From the NCBI GenBank assembly GCA_046153505.1, contig JBJXDT010000024.1, positions 1 to 45,473 of the forward strand: a stretch of 45,473 bases of DNA, read 5' to 3'. This DNA is from JBJXDT01 sp046153505 (GTDB lineage: Bacteria; Pseudomonadota; Gammaproteobacteria; Burkholderiales; Methylophilaceae). Within the stretch, counting starts at the first letter, position 1. Each line of letters opens with the position of its first letter. The translations under genes were made by a program, and so were the position numbers. Below are positions 33,336 to 40,810 of this stretch, piece by piece. Below the pieces are notes generated by a model, which saw only the letters and a list, made by a program, of their open reading frames with translations, did no database searches and was not told the DNA's origin.

Positions 33336-34532
33336 ATGAGTTTTAAAACCACAAAAGCGAGCATCGCCGCAGACCTAAAAGACATTGAAGCGCAAGGGCT
33401 ATATAAAACTGAACGCATCATTGGATCTGACCAAAAAAATCGCATCACGCTAGCTGATGGGCGCGAGGTGATTAATATGTGCGCCAACAATTATTTAGGC
33501 TTAGCCAATAACCCAGACTTAAAACAAGCCGCAAAAAAAGGCATTGATGATTGGGGATTTGGCTTAGCTTCTGTGCGGTTTATTTGTGGCACACAAAGCA
33601 TCCATAAAACGCTGGAAAATAAAATCAGCACATTTTTGGGGATGGAAGATACGATTTTGTATTCCTCGTGCTTTGATGCCAATGCTGGCTTGTTTGAAAC
33701 GATACTTAACGACCAAGATGCCATTATTTCTGACGAGCTCAATCATGCATCGATTATTGACGGCGTTAGGCTTTGCAAAGCGGCGCGCTACCGCTACAAA
33801 AACAATGATATGGCTGATTTACGCGCCCAATTAGAGGCCGCCAAAGCCAACAACGCAAGGCGCATTTTAATTACCACAGATGGTGTATTTTCGATGGACG
33901 GCACCATTGCAAAACTGGATGAAGTATGTAATTTGGCAGATGAATTTGGCGCCATGGTGCATCATGATGACTCACATGCCACAGGCTTTATGGGTAAGAC
34001 TGGTCGTGGTGTGCATGAGTATTGTGGCGTCATGGATAGAGTCGATATCATTACCACCACCTTTGGCAAAGCTTTGGGTGGGGCATCTGGCGGTTGTACT
34101 TCTGGTAAGCAAGAAATTATTGATTTATTGCGCCAACGCTCGCGGCCTTATTTGTTTTCTAACTCACTCGCCCCAAGCATTTGCGCTGCCACCATTAAAG
34201 CAATAGACATGCTATCGGGCTCTACCGCATTAAGGGACAAACTAGAACACAACACGCATTATTTTAGACAAGGCTTAGCAGCCGCAGGTTTTGATTTAAA
34301 AGACGGCGACCACCCGATTATCCCCATTATGTTGGGTGACGCAGTGCTGGCACAAAACATGAGCAAGCGCTTACTCGAAAAAGGTGTGTATGCAATTGGC
34401 TTTTTCTTCCCAGTCGTGCCAAAAGGCAAAGCCAGAATCCGCACGCAAATCTCAGCCGCACATACCACAGAAGATTTAGATGCCTCGATTAAAGCGTTTG
34501 CGGAATGTCGGGATGAGTTGGCAAAAAGCTAA
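33336..34532 (+). CDS. kbl: glycine C-acetyltransferase (2-amino-3-ketobutyrate CoA ligase)
   Basis: PLP enzyme that splits aminoketobutyrate with CoA to glycine and acetyl-CoA. 398 residues with the PLP lysine K245 in TTFGKALGG, DDSHATGFMG and the N-terminal NNYLGLANNPDL. It is second gene of the tdh-kbl operon and convergent with aspS. Confidence 0.97.
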   Translation: MSFKTTKASIAADLKDIEAQGLYKTERIIGSDQKNRITLADGREVINMCANNYLGLANNPDLKQAAKKGIDDWGFGLASVRFICGTQSIHKTLENKISTFLGMEDTILYSSCFDANAGLFETILNDQDAIISDELNHASIIDGVRLCKAARYRYKNNDMADLRAQLEAAKANNARRILITTDGVFSMDGTIAKLDEVCNLADEFGAMVHHDDSHATGFMGKTGRGVHEYCGVMDRVDIITTTFGKALGGASGGCTSGKQEIIDLLRQRSRPYLFSNSLAPSICAATIKAIDMLSGSTALRDKLEHNTHYFRQGLAAAGFDLKDGDHPIIPIMLGDAVLAQNMSKRLLEKGVYAIGFFFPVVPKGKARIRTQISAAHTTEDLDASIKAFAECRDELAKS

Positions 34533-34553
34533 TAAGTTATGTTGCTGTAATAT

Positions 34554-36341
34554 TTAAACCGCTGGATTCGGTGTGCGAACGCGGATGTGTAATTCACGAA
34601 GCTGCTTCTCATCCACCTCATTCGGCGCATTGGTCATCAAACATTGCGCACGTTGTGTTTTTGGGAAGGCAATCACGTCACGAATGGATTCTGCACCCGC
34701 CATTAGCGTGACTAAACGGTCTAAACCGAATGCCAAGCCGCCGTGTGGAGGTGCACCATATTGCAGGGCATCAAGCAAGAAGCCAAATTTTTCTTGCGCT
34801 TCTTCTTTGCTAATTTTAAGCGCGTCAAATACTTTCGATTGCACGTCTGATTTATGGATACGCACTGAACCGCCGCCGACTTCCCAGCCATTCAATACCA
34901 TGTCGTAGGCTTTAGATAAACATGCGCCTGGGTTGGTGGCGAGCATGTCTTCGTGGCCGTCTTTTGGTGCTGTAAAAGGATGGTGCAAGGCTGCCCAGCG
35001 ATCGTTTTCTTCGTCGTGTTCAAACATCGGGAAATCCACTACCCACAATGGTGCCCAAGCGCGACCATCGACATGGCCTTTATCATGGCCCACCTTAGCA
35101 CGCAATGCACCCAAGGCTTCGTTCACGATTTTGGCTTTGTCCGCGCCAAAGAACACGATGTCACCGTTTTGCGCGCCTGTGCGGTCAATAATGGCTTGTA
35201 GCGCAGTTGCATGGATGTTTTTCACAATCGGGCTTTGTAGGCCTTCTTCATTCAATTTGGTGATATCGTTGATTTTGATGTACGCCAAGCCCTTAGCACC
35301 GTAGATTTTGACAAACTCGGTGTAAGCATCAATCTCAGAACGACTTATTGCCGCGCCGTTAGGCACGCGCATGGCAGCAACACGACCACCTGCCATGTTG
35401 GCGGCGCCACTAAACACTTTAAAATCAACATCTTTCATCACATCTGAAAGCTCGGTGATTTCTAGCGTCACGCGCATATCGGGCTTATCTGAACCGTATT
35501 TATTCATGGCCTCGCTAAATGGCATGCGTGGGAACTTAGCTGGCAAATCAACGTTTTGTACTTTTTTGAGCATGCGACGAATCATTTCTTCGACGATGTC
35601 CATGATGTCATTTTCTTCTAAAAATGAAGTCTCAATATCCACTTGGGTAAATTCTGGCTGACGGTCTGCGCGTAAATCTTCATCGCGGAAGCATTTCGTG
35701 ATTTGGAAGTAACGGTCAAAACCCGACACCATCAACAGTTGTTTAAAGAGTTGCGGTGATTGCGGCAAAGCAAAAAACTGACCTGCATGCACACGGCTTG
35801 GCACCAAGTAATCGCGCGCGCCTTCTGGCGTGCTACGTGTGAGCATCGGCGTTTCTACTTCAATGAAGCCATTTTCATCTAAATAATCGCGCAGATTTTT
35901 AGCGACTTTGTAACGCAACATCAGATTTTTTTGCATCGCTGGGCGGCGCAAATCAATATAGCGATGTTGCAAGCGCACGGTTTCAGTGAGGTTTTCGTCA
36001 TCCAACATAAACGGTGGGGTTAAGGATGGATTGAGAATCTCAATCTCGCTCGCTAACATTTCCACCTCACCCGTTGGAATATTCGGGTTGACGGTGCCTT
36101 CTGGACGTGCGCGCACTTTACATACAATTTTTAATACAAATTCGTTACGTACAGACTCTGCAATGGCGAATGCGGACTTTGTATCTGGGTCAATGACGAT
36201 TTGCGCCATGCCTTCACGGTCACGCAGGTCAATAAAAATCACGCCACCATGGTCGCGACGACGATGCGCCCAACCACAAAGAGTAACAGTTTGTCCGATT
36301 AGTTCACGGTTTAATTGGCCGCAGTAATGTGTACGCATCAT
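34554..36341 (-). CDS. aspS: aspartyl-tRNA synthetase
   Basis: Class II synthetase of 595 residues: N-terminal OB anticodon-binding domain (GWAHRRRDHGGVIFIDLRDR), motif 2 in FRDEDLRADRQPEFTQ, the bacterial GAD insertion, and motif 3 in GGLAFGLDRLVTLM. Two adjacent ATG codons begin the gene; the second (36336-36338, MRTHYCGQ) matches the usual start of AspRS, so the true N-terminus may be one residue shorter. It is 35 bp downstream of the DUF502 gene. Confidence 0.98.
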   Translation of the reverse strand: MMRTHYCGQLNRELIGQTVTLCGWAHRRRDHGGVIFIDLRDREGMAQIVIDPDTKSAFAIAESVRNEFVLKIVCKVRARPEGTVNPNIPTGEVEMLASEIEILNPSLTPPFMLDDENLTETVRLQHRYIDLRRPAMQKNLMLRYKVAKNLRDYLDENGFIEVETPMLTRSTPEGARDYLVPSRVHAGQFFALPQSPQLFKQLLMVSGFDRYFQITKCFRDEDLRADRQPEFTQVDIETSFLEENDIMDIVEEMIRRMLKKVQNVDLPAKFPRMPFSEAMNKYGSDKPDMRVTLEITELSDVMKDVDFKVFSGAANMAGGRVAAMRVPNGAAISRSEIDAYTEFVKIYGAKGLAYIKINDITKLNEEGLQSPIVKNIHATALQAIIDRTGAQNGDIVFFGADKAKIVNEALGALRAKVGHDKGHVDGRAWAPLWVVDFPMFEHDEENDRWAALHHPFTAPKDGHEDMLATNPGACLSKAYDMVLNGWEVGGGSVRIHKSDVQSKVFDALKISKEEAQEKFGFLLDALQYGAPPHGGLAFGLDRLVTLMAGAESIRDVIAFPKTQRAQCLMTNAPNEVDEKQLRELHIRVRTPNPAV

Positions 36342-36376
36342 AATAAATTCATTCGTTTCTAGATTATGGTTAAAAG

Positions 36377-37015
36377 TTATGGTTTAAAAAAATGCTTTTG
36401 TCTGGTTTGACCAAATTTTTCTGCCGCCGATTGCGGCGCAACAGTGCCCATGCTGATTATGTATTTGAGCGCTTGATCTACGCTCATATCGAGTTCAATG
36501 GCTTCGGCTTTAGGAAGCATTAAAAAGAAGCCAGAAGTGGGATTTGGCGTGGTGGGCACATAGACACTGATATACTCTCCTTGTAAGTGATTGCTTACAT
36601 CGCCACCCGGTTTTCCTGTTAAAAAGGCAATCGTCCAAGTACCTTTACGCGGGTATTCAATAAGTAATGCCTTGCGAAATGCGTTACCAGAATCTGAAAA
36701 AAGCGTGTCTGAAACTTGCTTAACGCTAGAGTAAATAGACTTGACGAAAGGCACTCGCGATAGCAGGCTCTCCCATAAAAGTATCAACTGTTTGCCAAAA
36801 AAATTGGTAGCAATTAAACCAGTTAAAAAAATAATAAGTAAAGTAAGTAAGGCGCCAATCCCAGGGATTTCAGCGCCAACTAAACTTTTTGGCCGCCATG
36901 ACACTGGCAACAACAATAAGCTTTGGTCCATTGTGTTGATGAGCGTGTGAAGCACCCATAGCGTGATAAACAGTGGTACCAACACCAGCAAACCAGTAAT
37001 AAAATATTTTTTCAT
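36377..37015 (-). CDS. DUF502 membrane protein
   Basis: 212 residues with two membrane helices (about 5-24 and 52-75) and the family patterns PGIGALLTLLIIFLTGLI and VPTTPNPTSGFFLMLPK. The function is unknown. It sits between fmdB and aspS as in many betaproteobacteria, suggesting co-transcription. Confidence 0.93.
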   Translation of the reverse strand: MKKYFITGLLVLVPLFITLWVLHTLINTMDQSLLLLPVSWRPKSLVGAEIPGIGALLTLLIIFLTGLIATNFFGKQLILLWESLLSRVPFVKSIYSSVKQVSDTLFSDSGNAFRKALLIEYPRKGTWTIAFLTGKPGGDVSNHLQGEYISVYVPTTPNPTSGFFLMLPKAEAIELDMSVDQALKYIISMGTVAPQSAAEKFGQTRQKHFFKP

Positions 37016-37062
37016 AGTTTTAATAGAATAGTTTTGAGAGCCAAAATTACAACTTTGCCAAA

Positions 37063-37335
37063 TTAGTGACAGGCGCAGCCAGGTGTGCAGCTTGCAGCAG
37101 CAGGCTCGGCCGCACTTTTTTCTGGTTCTGCGGCGGTTTTATTTTCTGATTTTTTCCCTTTAAAATCTGTGGCATACCAACCCGTGCCATTAAGCTGAAA
37201 GCTAGGCGCAGAAAGCATTTTGGTAAAGGTCTCATGTGCGCATTGCGGGCAAGTGGTAGTGTTAGTTTCGCTCATTTTGCGCATCACTTCACCTTTATGC
37301 CCACAATTAGTACATTGAAAATCATAAATTGGCAT
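37063..37335 (-). CDS. fmdB: FmdB-family zinc ribbon protein
   Basis: 90 residues. The zinc ribbon is MPIYDFQCTNCGH with a second CPQC pair about 22 residues later. A Lys/Glu/Ala-rich linker follows, then a Cys-rich end (C83, C87, C89, H90) that may bind a second metal. FmdB was named in a methylotroph as a putative regulator of formamidase genes; a regulatory role in general is unproven. It heads the fmdB-DUF502-aspS run. Confidence 0.92.
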   Translation of the reverse strand: MPIYDFQCTNCGHKGEVMRKMSETNTTTCPQCAHETFTKMLSAPSFQLNGTGWYATDFKGKKSENKTAAEPEKSAAEPAAASCTPGCACH

Positions 37336-37453
37336 GTTTTTAGCTTGTTTGGGTGGCTGAAGAAAAATTGAATTATAACTGATGTCAACTAAATGGTTAA
37401 TTGATTGTTATTATATGATTAACAACAAGTTGCTAAAAAAGTTGGGGATTTGT

Positions 37454-38917
37454 ATGCAATTGTTAAAAATTAAAGTTTTGCAAATTTTTTTACTCGCGAG
37501 TTTGTTTATAGTGCATTCGGCGTTTGCAAATGTGGTTGGTTCTGTCATTTTTAAATCTGGTGATGTTTCGATTACGCACGAAGATAAATCAACAATTGCT
37601 GCCGAAAAAAATCTCTCCCTAAATACAGGTGATACCATTGAGACACGCGAAGGTCGCGTTCAATTTTCGCTGATTGATGGTGGCAAAGTGTCGCTTCAAC
37701 CAAATAGCATTTTTAAAATCAGCAAATACGAGTTTTCTGGAAAGGAAGATGGCAGCGAATATGCGATTATGGAATTGATTAAAGGCGGCCTGCGCACAAT
37801 TACTGGTCTTATTGGCCATAAAAACCGTGAGCGTTACAAACTAAAAACTACAGTTGCCACTATTGGTATTCGTGGCACTGAATTTACCGTTAACTTCAAC
37901 AACAATCTATTTTTGATGACAACTAACCACGGTAGTGTGGATGTTTGCGGAACTACGGGAAGTTGTTTGAACGCAGTAACAGGGCAGTCTATTGTTGTAA
38001 GCGGCGCTGGCGGCGCGCCTGCATTCAGTTCTAAAGCGGCAAAAGCAGCCGCAGCAGCGCCAGATAGCGGGAAAACTACGTTTGCCGTGAGTGACGCGAT
38101 TAGCAACAGCGGGATTCCAAGTGTTATTAATAGTACATCGAATTCATCTATCACCAACTTAACATCGGCTAACCTTTTATCCGTTTTTAGCGACATTGGT
38201 AATGGCACAGCTAGTTTTGCGATTAATACGAATTTAAAAGTAGCGGCAAATGGTCAGCTCACAAATATAAACTACAACCCTTCTCCTGCGGATAAATTCG
38301 AGTTAAGCCCTATTTCTTTCGCTAGCTACAATACTGACAACATTGTGTCATGGGGGCAAGCAACTGCGGGCACCTATAATTTTACGAGTGGCGGCACGGT
38401 GAATGATGTAGGCGACAGCATTCAAAAATTTGACTATATTGTAGGTATCACACCCAACCCAGGCACCTTGGCAAGCCTGAGTGGCACATATGATGTATTT
38501 GCTTCTACTGCACCTTTTCTGGTTGTAAATGGCGTAAACACTAGCACGGTAGGTGCTGTTAATTCAACTACAGGCAACTTTGTTTTTAATTTTGCAGCAG
38601 CCCCAAACTTTACTTACACCTTAAATGTAAATGCAAGCGTCTTAAATGATACTTACAATCTAACTGGTAGTGGCAATCTAAATCCTAACAATCCTGTTTT
38701 TACTGCTACTGGCTCAATACTCTCTAGCGCTGGCAGCTGCCAAACAGGCTGTTCCACTGGATTGCCATTGCAATCAAGCCAACTTATTCAAGGTGCGTTT
38801 TTTGGCGCCAATGGTGAACGTATTGGCCTTCAATATGGATTCAACGTACCAGGTCTAGGTGGCAATATTAACGGAAGCGCCGTTTTATCACCTACTACAG
38901 CAGTTCCTGGCTTTTAA
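37454..38917 (+). CDS. secreted FecR-domain protein
   Basis: 487 residues from the ATG at 37454, chosen because GGGGA lies 6 bases upstream and a signal peptide follows at once (ending HSAFA). An in-frame ATG at 37382 would add 24 residues before it. The FecR domain covers about 30-160 (NTGDTIETREGRVQFSL, TTVATIGIRGTEFTVNF), with no transmembrane helix, so it is not the anti-sigma FecR. The rest is Asn/Thr/Ser-rich and beta-like, ending in a glycine-rich segment with GAFFGANGERIGLQYGF. It contains two Cys pairs. It is probably a surface or periplasmic protein of unknown function. Confidence 0.85.
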   Translation: MQLLKIKVLQIFLLASLFIVHSAFANVVGSVIFKSGDVSITHEDKSTIAAEKNLSLNTGDTIETREGRVQFSLIDGGKVSLQPNSIFKISKYEFSGKEDGSEYAIMELIKGGLRTITGLIGHKNRERYKLKTTVATIGIRGTEFTVNFNNNLFLMTTNHGSVDVCGTTGSCLNAVTGQSIVVSGAGGAPAFSSKAAKAAAAAPDSGKTTFAVSDAISNSGIPSVINSTSNSSITNLTSANLLSVFSDIGNGTASFAINTNLKVAANGQLTNINYNPSPADKFELSPISFASYNTDNIVSWGQATAGTYNFTSGGTVNDVGDSIQKFDYIVGITPNPGTLASLSGTYDVFASTAPFLVVNGVNTSTVGAVNSTTGNFVFNFAAAPNFTYTLNVNASVLNDTYNLTGSGNLNPNNPVFTATGSILSSAGSCQTGCSTGLPLQSSQLIQGAFFGANGERIGLQYGFNVPGLGGNINGSAVLSPTTAVPGF

Positions 38918-38931
38918 AAGATCTCTGCGCC

Positions 38932-38964
38932 AGAAAATAGCCCGCAATTTGCGGGCTATTTTCT
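38932..38964. terminator. bidirectional terminator between the FecR gene and ssb
   Basis: Perfect 14-bp arms (38932-38945 and 38951-38964; AGAAAATAGCCCGC) around AATTT. The A/T-rich outer arms supply T runs in both directions between these convergent genes. Confidence 0.85.
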
Positions 38965-39015
38965 ACCAAGTATTATTTATTATTAAATTAATTACATTTA
39001 TGTATCAGGTATATA

Positions 39016-39501
39016 TCAAAACGGGATATCATCCTCAAAGTTATCAAAAGCTGCACCGCTAGCAGGCGCTTGGCTATTGGATGCTGGCGCAGATGTTTGT
39101 CTTGCCGGCGCTTGATTGTAATCATCTGGGGCATCCATTTGTCCACCATCATAACTCGCGCCACCGCCATCACTCTTGCTACCGAGCATTTGCATTTGAT
39201 CACCAATAATTTCAGTGGTGTAACGGGTCACACCATCTTTTTCCCATTTGCGCGTTTGCAAACGACCTTCAATATACACAGGGCGGCCTTTTTTAAGATA
39301 TTCCCCAGCAATCTCCGCTAGGCGGCGATACATGACAATATTATGCCACTCGGTTTTTTCCTGCTTTACGCCACTTTTATCTTTCCAATTTTCAGTGGTT
39401 GCAATACTAAAATTGGCAACAGCCTCGCCGTTTGGCATATAACGTACCTCAGGGTCACGCCCTAAATTACCGACTAAAATCACTTTATTTACCGATGCCA
39501 T
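39016..39501 (-). CDS. ssb: single-stranded DNA-binding protein
   Basis: 161 residues: OB-fold core 1-110 (MASVNKVILVGNLGRDPEVR), a Gly/Ala/Gln linker and the acidic tip DNFEDDIPF that binds partner proteins. The linker is of normal length. It is downstream of the MFS gene with 40 bp between, on the same strand. Confidence 0.98.
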   Translation of the reverse strand: MASVNKVILVGNLGRDPEVRYMPNGEAVANFSIATTENWKDKSGVKQEKTEWHNIVMYRRLAEIAGEYLKKGRPVYIEGRLQTRKWEKDGVTRYTTEIIGDQMQMLGSKSDGGGASYDGGQMDAPDDYNQAPARQTSAPASNSQAPASGAAFDNFEDDIPF

Positions 39502-39541
39502 AACGCTCTCCCAAATTTTAATTTATTTTAACATGGCAAAC

Positions 39542-40741
39542 TTATTCTGTTGCCTGTTTTTGAAGATTGGTTTTCGGCGCTTGCATGGTGACAGCAAACA
39601 CCAGCCACAGCGCAATCAAACATGCACAAAATAAAAATACATCGCTTTGCCCATAGTGTTGTGAGATAAAGCCCGCAGCCACCGCACCCAGCGCCATGCC
39701 TAGAGATTGTGCTGTGTTGTGCACACCCATCGCCATGCCTTTTGCGGCCGGTGGAGCAATTTTAGAAACAAGCGAAGGAAGCGATGCCTCTAATATATTA
39801 AAAGCAACAAAATACACCAGTAGCGAAACGACTACGCCCCAAAAATTGGTAATAAAGCTCATCAGCATTAGCTGGGCAATCAACATAAGTGCGACTGCGC
39901 CAATCATCACTTGCTTAAGTAAACCGTGCTTTTCTCCCACAATAATCGCTGGCACCATTAGCGCGAACGACAGCAGCAAGACTGGCAGATAGACTTTCCA
40001 ATGCTGGTCTTGCGGCATATGGCCAGCGTTTTGCAATGCAAATGGCACTACTAGAAACATGGCAATTTGTGCCGCATGCAAGGCAAAGCTGCCGAAATTA
40101 AGCCGTAAAAGTTGGGTATTTGAGAGTATATCGCGCATTTTAACGGTGCTTTTAACTTCCATTTTTTGTGGGTTAGGTACAATAAATTTGACCACTAAAC
40201 CTGCTAACACACACAAAATAGCCGTCATCCAAAAAATGCCACTCACACCTATCCATGCACTTAAGAGCGGACCTAAAACCAATGAGATTGCGAATGTAAT
40301 ACCAATTGTTGCGCCTATCATCGCCATGGCTTTGGTGCGGTGCTCCATGCTGGTCAAATCGGCTACCAGCGCAGTAACCACAGCACTAATTGCGCCAGCC
40401 CCCTGAATGCTGCGACCAATAATCATGGTGACAATATCACCCGCCATTGCGGCGACAATACTACCGACGATAAATAGAACTAGACCAAAATAAATCACTG
40501 GCTTGCGGCCAAACTTATCGCTGGCAATACCAAAAGGTAATTGCAACAGTACCTGCATAATGCCATATGCGCCCATCGCAAAACCAATCAAGGTATGGTC
40601 TTTACCACCTTCTAGCCCTTCTGCATAAATCGCAAAAATGGGTAGTAACAGAAACATACCCAACATACGCAACCCATATATGGAGGCTAAACTAATTGCG
40701 GCTTTGCGCTCAAGCGCAGGCATTACATTTGTAGATTTCAT
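39542..40741 (-). CDS. MFS transporter
   Basis: 399 residues with about 12 membrane segments and the motif A-like loop GIASDKFGRKPVIYFG between TM2 and TM3. It is a putative sugar- or drug-type permease. Its placement between uvrA (divergent) and ssb is common in betaproteobacteria; the substrate is not deducible. Confidence 0.92.
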   Translation of the reverse strand: MKSTNVMPALERKAAISLASIYGLRMLGMFLLLPIFAIYAEGLEGGKDHTLIGFAMGAYGIMQVLLQLPFGIASDKFGRKPVIYFGLVLFIVGSIVAAMAGDIVTMIIGRSIQGAGAISAVVTALVADLTSMEHRTKAMAMIGATIGITFAISLVLGPLLSAWIGVSGIFWMTAILCVLAGLVVKFIVPNPQKMEVKSTVKMRDILSNTQLLRLNFGSFALHAAQIAMFLVVPFALQNAGHMPQDQHWKVYLPVLLLSFALMVPAIIVGEKHGLLKQVMIGAVALMLIAQLMLMSFITNFWGVVVSLLVYFVAFNILEASLPSLVSKIAPPAAKGMAMGVHNTAQSLGMALGAVAAGFISQHYGQSDVFLFCACLIALWLVFAVTMQAPKTNLQKQATE

Positions 40742-40749
40742 TAAATTAA

Positions 40750-40779
40750 TTGAATGTTCTAGTGCAAAGGCGGTATATT
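40750..40779 (+). promoter_or_regulatory. candidate uvrA promoter
   Basis: -35 TTGAAT (40750-40755) and -10 TATATT (40774-40779), spacer 18 bp, 31 bp before the ATG. No CTGT-N8-ACAG LexA-type site was found in the MFS-uvrA gap. Confidence 0.5.
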
Positions 40780-40810
40780 ATCAGGTTGCCAAAATTTTCG
40801 TTAAGGCTTT

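Noticed and set aside
36366..36386. Short tandem repeat TTATGGTT upstream of aspS
   Set aside because: Only two copies of 8 bases partly inside the end of the DUF502 gene; likely chance in an AT-rich segment.
37454..38917. FecR anti-sigma regulator of an iron-transport system
   Set aside because: There is a cleavable signal peptide and no internal membrane helix, no fecI-like sigma gene is adjacent, and the TonB receptor in the window is about 13 kb away.
40742..40810. SOS control of uvrA
   Set aside because: No CTGT-N8-ACAG or similar LexA site could be found between the MFS gene and uvrA.
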